Source: Cercis canadensis
Taxonomy: Eukaryota > Streptophyta > Magnoliopsida > Fabales > Fabaceae
Assembly (NCBI GenBank): GCA_003255065.1
Contig: QAOA01003602.1
Span: 94,364-158,363 of the forward strand
Length of the DNA: 64,000 nt
Direction of reading: 5' to 3'
Shown piece by piece: positions 59,572 through 64,000 of this stretch. The notes under the pieces were generated by a model. That model was given only the letters and a program-made list of their open reading frames with translations, was not told the origin of the DNA and searched no databases. Positions within the stretch are counted from its first letter, which is position 1. Each line of letters begins with the position of its first letter. The position numbers and the translations under genes are program-made.

Positions 59572-62500
59572 CGTTGATATTAAATTATTGATAGACACGT
59601 ACTCTTGAGCGTTGATATTAATTACATACGGACCTACATGCAAAAAATAATTGAAGTGCATTAATAAACTTTAATTACTTACCTACTTGTATATCATCTT
59701 AAGACAATCTAGCATGGCAGACCCCTCTAGAGTCAAATAATTTTTCCCTTTCCTCTTTGTCTTTTACTATATAGCTAAATGTAGAAAGGTGAGAATTTGC
59801 CAAAATTCTAAAGGAAAAATTCTGCTGAAATTTTACAAATTTCTTGTACTGACAGTAGTTAAATTAACATAAATTAAAGTTATAAAATAAAATTTATGCA
59901 TAATAACACTTTTTTTTTTTTTTATAGTCTAATTCATATACTTTAGTTACCTTTAACAATTTTTTTATTCATATGGAATTACTTTAATTTAGCAAGGGTT
60001 TCATAACGAGCCTTAAAACAAGTGCTATTTAAGTTCAAATAAAAAGTTTTAAGGAAGTAGTAGTAGCCCTACCACCTATTCTATTTATACTTTCTTTACC
60101 GAGCATTGACTTGCATGAGTTAAGTCATTTTTCGTTGTCATTGTCTTTTTCTGTACACCAGAAGACAAACGACAAATGAAACAGCTAAATGTCAAAATCA
60201 TTGACATGGCATCTTACCTAGAAGAAACAAGATAACACAACCTAGCACGAAGATTATTAAATTATCTACTGCATGAACGGTGCACGTACTCTTGAGCGTT
60301 GATATTAATTACATACGGACCTACTTGCATAAAATAATTGAAGTGCATTAATAAATATTAATTACTTACCTACTTGTATATCAACCTAAGCCAATCTAGC
60401 ATGGCAAACCATTCGAGAGTCAAATAATTTTTCCTTTTTCTATTTACCTTTTACTGTACAGCTAAATTAATGTGGAAAGGTGAGAATTTGCCAAAATTCA
60501 AATGGAAAAATTTCATTGAAATTTTTCAAATTTCTTGTAGTGACATTAGTGAAAAAGATAAAATAAAATTTATGTATAATAGCACTTTTTTATAGTCTAA
60601 TTGATGTACTTTAGTTAGTCTTAACTATTTTTTATCTATGTGGAATTACTTTAATTTGGCAAGGGTTTCATAATGAGCCTTAAAACAAGTGTTATTTAAG
60701 TTCAAATAAAAAGTTTTAAGAAAGTATTAGTAGCCCTACCACCTATTCAGTTTTTACTTTCTTTACCGAGCATCGACTTGCTTGAGTTAAGTCATTCTTA
60801 GTTTTCATTGTCCTTTTTTGTACACCCGAAGGGAAATGACAAAGGAAACAACTAAACGTGGAAAGGATTGACATGAAATCTTACCTAGAAGAATCAAGAT
60901 AACACAACCTGGCACGAAGATTATTAAATTAGCTACTGCATGAATGGTGCATGTACTCTTGAGAGTTGATATTAATTGTCTATGGACCTTCTTGCATAAA
61001 ATAATTGAAGTGCATAAATAAACATTAATTGCTTACCTGCATGTATTTCATCTTAAGACAATCTAGCATGCCATACCCTTCTAGAGTCAAAATTTTTTTC
61101 CTTTTTCTATTTGTCTTTTATTGCACATCTAAATTTGGAAAGGTAAGATTTTGCCAAAATTCTAATGGAAAAATTTCATTGAAATTTTCTAAATTTCTTT
61201 TAGTGACATTAGTTAAAGGAACATAAATTAAAAGTTATAACATAAAATTTATGCATAATAGCACTTTTTTTTTATAGTCTAATTCATGAACTTTTGTTAC
61301 TCTTAACTATTTTTATTCATATGGAATTACTTTAATTTTGCAAGGGTTTGGTAAAGAGCCTTAAAACAAGTGCTATTTAAGTTCAAATAAAAAGTTTTAA
61401 GAAAGTATTAGTAGCCCTTCCACCTGCTCATTTTTTACTTTCTTTACCACGCATCGACTTGCTTGACTTAAGTCATTCTTCATTTTCATTGTCTTTTTCT
61501 GTACACCAGAAGGGAAACGACAAGCAAAACAGCTAATTGTGGAAAGCATTGACATGAAATCTTACCTAGAAGAAATAAGATAACACAACCTGGCATGAAA
61601 ATTATTACATTAGCTACTGCATGAATGGTGGACGTAGTCTTGAGCAGTGATATTAATTATCTACGGACCTCCTTGCATAAAATAATTGAAGTATATTAAT
61701 AAACATTAATTACTTACGTACTTGTATTTCATTTTAAGAAAATCTAGCAACGCAGACCCTTCTACTGTTAAATAATTTTTCCTTTTTCTATTTGTCATTT
61801 ATTGTACAGCTAAATGTGGAAATGTGAGAATTTGCAAAAATTCTTATAGAAAATTTCATTCAAAAGTTGCAAATTTCAAGTTGTGACATTAGTTAAAGTA
61901 GCATAAATTAAAAGTTATAAAATAAAATCTATGCATAATAGCACCTTTTTTTTTTTTTAATAGTGTAAGTAATGTACTTTAGTTACTTTTAACTATTTTT
62001 TATTCATGTGGAATTACTTTAATTTGGCAAGGGTTCCGTAACAAGCCTTAAAACAAGTGTTATTTAAGTTCAAATAAAAAGTTTTAAGGAAGTATTAGTA
62101 GCCCTACCTCCAATTCAGTTTTTACTTTTTTTACCAAGCATCGACTTTCTTGAATTAAGTCATTCTTCGTTTTCATTGTCTTTTTCTATACACCAGTAGG
62201 GAAACGATAAAGGAAATAGCTGAACGTGGAAAGCATTGACAAGAAATTTTACCTAGAAGAAACAAGATAACAGAACCTGACATGAGGATTATTAAATTAG
62301 CTACTTTATGAATGATGCACATACTCTTGAGCGTTTATATTAATTACATACGGACCTACTTGCATAAAATAATTGAATTGCATTAACAAACATTAATTAC
62401 TTACCTACTTGTAGATCATCTTAAGACAATCCCTTCTAGAGTCAAATAATTTTTTGCTTTTCTACTTGTCTTTTACTTGACAGCAAAATGTGGAAAGGTG

Positions 62501-64000
62501 AGAATTTGCCAAAATTCTAAAGGAAAAGTTCCGTTGAAATTTTGCAAATTTCCTGCAATGACATTAGTTAAATTAACATAAATTAAAAGTTATAAAATAA
62601 AATTTATGCATAATAGTACTTTTTTTTATAGTCGAATTCATGTACTTTAGTTACTTTTAACTTTTTTATGCATATGGAATTTCTTTAATTTGAAAAGGGT
62701 TTCTTAATGAGCGTTAAAACAAGGGTATTAAAGTTCAAATAAAAAGTTTTAAGCAAGTATTAGTAGCCCTTCCACATATTCAATTTTTACTTTCTTTACC
62801 TAGCATCGACTTACTTGAGTTACATCATTCTTTGCTTTCATTGTCTTTTTCTGTACACCTAAAGGCAAATGACAAATGAAACAGCTAAACATGAAAGGCA
62901 TTGATATGAAATCTTACCTAGAGGAAACAATATAACACAACTTGGCATGAAGATTATTAAATCAGCTACTGGATGAATGGTGCATGTACTCCTGAGCGTT
63001 GATATTAATTACCTACGGACCTACTTTCATAAAACAATTGAAGTGCATTAATAAACATTATTTACTTACCTACTTGTATATCATCTTAAGACAATCTAGC
63101 ATACCAAACCCTTCTAGAGTCAAATAATTTTTTCCTTTTCTTTTTGTCTTTTACTATACATCTAAATGTGGAAAGTTGAGAATTTGCCAAAATTCTAACA
63201 GAAAAGTTCCGTGGAAATTTTTCAAATTTCTTGTAGTGATAGTAGTTAAATTAACATAAATTAAAACTTATAAAAGAAAATTTATGCATAATAGCACTTT
63301 TTTATAGTATAATTCATGTACTTTAGTTACTTTTAAATATTTTTTATTCATATGGAATTACCTTACTTTTGCAAGAGTTTCGTAACGAGCCTTAAAACAA
63401 GTGCTATTTAAGTTCAAAAAAAAAAGTTTTAAGGAAGTATTAGTAGCCCTTCCACCTACTTATTTTTTACTGTCTTTGCCATGCATAGACTTGCTTGAGT
63501 TTAGTAATTTTTCATTTTTATTATCTTTTTTTGTACACTAGAAGGGAAACGACAATTGACACAGCTAATCATGGAAAGCATTGACATGAAATCTTACCAA
63601 GAAAAAACAAGATGACACAACTTCGCATGAAGATTATTAAATTAGCAACTGCATGAATGGTGCACGTAGTCTTTAGCGATGATATTAATTGCCTACGGAC
63701 CTCCTTGCATAAAATAATTGAAGTGTATTAATAAACATTAATTACTTACCTACTTCTATTTCATTTTAAGACAATCTAGCAATGTAGACCCTTCTAGTGT
63801 CAAATAATTTTTCCTTTTTCTATTTGTCATTTACTGTACAGCTAAATGTAGGAAGGTGAGAATTTGCAAAAATTCTTACGGAAAAATTTCTTTTAAAAGT
63901 TGCATATTTCATGTAGTGACATTAGTTAAAGTAACATAAATTAAAAGTTATCAAATAAAATTTATGCATAATAGCACTTTTTTTTTTTTTTTTTAATATT
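59572..64000 (+). repeat. Tandem array of ~680-bp units in ~2.03-kb trimers
   Basis: The marker (A)CTCTTGAGCGTTGATATTAA or variants stands at 59601, 60288, 60955, 61636, 62323, 62988 and 63668. Distances are 687, 667, 681, 687, 665 and 680. Units three apart share private variants: the units at 61636 and 63668 both have AGTCTT, CGGACCTCC, TTTCATTTTAAG, GTCATTTA and TTTGCAAAAATTCTTA. Each unit contains AGTAGCCCT(A/T)CCACCT, ATGCATAATAGCAC, and an AAATTTCTTGTAGTGACATT that looks like an internal CACTA end. No ORF is conserved. The array continues past the window. Confidence 0.9.

Overview
This is nuclear DNA of a flowering plant, most likely a dicot. It shows intron-containing genes with GT..AG borders, one F-box/FBA gene, tRNA-iMet-primed Copia elements, a TRIM, Tourist-like MITEs, CACTA-type ends and plant satellite DNA. 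Nothing bacterial or organellar was seen. The species cannot be named from what is visible. Nearly all open frames here are chance frames in repeats.

Layout. (1) 1-19627 is one uninterrupted satellite array with a 104-bp monomer, about 188 copies, all in one orientation. Between about 8.4 and 14.4 kb it is organised as a 19-monomer (1976-bp) higher-order repeat. A 983-base assembly gap ends it. (2) 20.6-31 kb is AT-rich, gene-poor DNA with one convincing intact gene, an F-box protein on the minus strand (25357-26634). A truncated F-box relative lies downstream of it, and two inverted-repeat elements (21.8 and 30.3 kb) lie in the same region. (3) 31.6-44.7 kb is a nest of dead elements: a Copia gag/protease relic, then a SIRE-type Copia element on the minus strand with both LTRs (33.2-34.2 and 43.6-44.7 kb), PBS and PPT. 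The SIRE element has lost integrase and most of RT. Its RNase H is split by a roughly 4.3-kb segment that ends in a CACTA terminus and carries a perfect 14-3-3 exon. A Tourist-like MITE sits in its 5' LTR next to the second assembly gap (45141-45390).

(4) 45.4-51 kb holds a TRIM element and the exons of a methyl-CpG-binding-domain (MBD) gene or pseudogene with in-frame stops. (5) 53.1-55.1 kb is a small non-autonomous LTR element whose single ORF is interrupted by a second, inverted copy of the same MITE, bounded by a TTA duplication. (6) 55.7-56.1 kb holds a first exon with an organelle-targeting-like N terminus and a TATA box. (7) 57.3-57.6 kb is an unexplained array: a conserved TCACGGTTT core every 22-24 bp with non-conserved spacers. 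(8) 59.6 kb to the end is a second tandem array, with a roughly 680-bp unit arranged as about 2.03-kb trimers.

The few protein-coding pieces do not form a pathway. The window reads as repeat-dominated chromatin in which satellite amplification and nested transposition have broken up or captured genes. The most unusual items are the 23-bp-period TCACGGTTT array, the 19-mer higher-order satellite with a visible register switch, the 14-3-3 exon inside a CACTA-like segment, and the frame-neutral MITE insertion.
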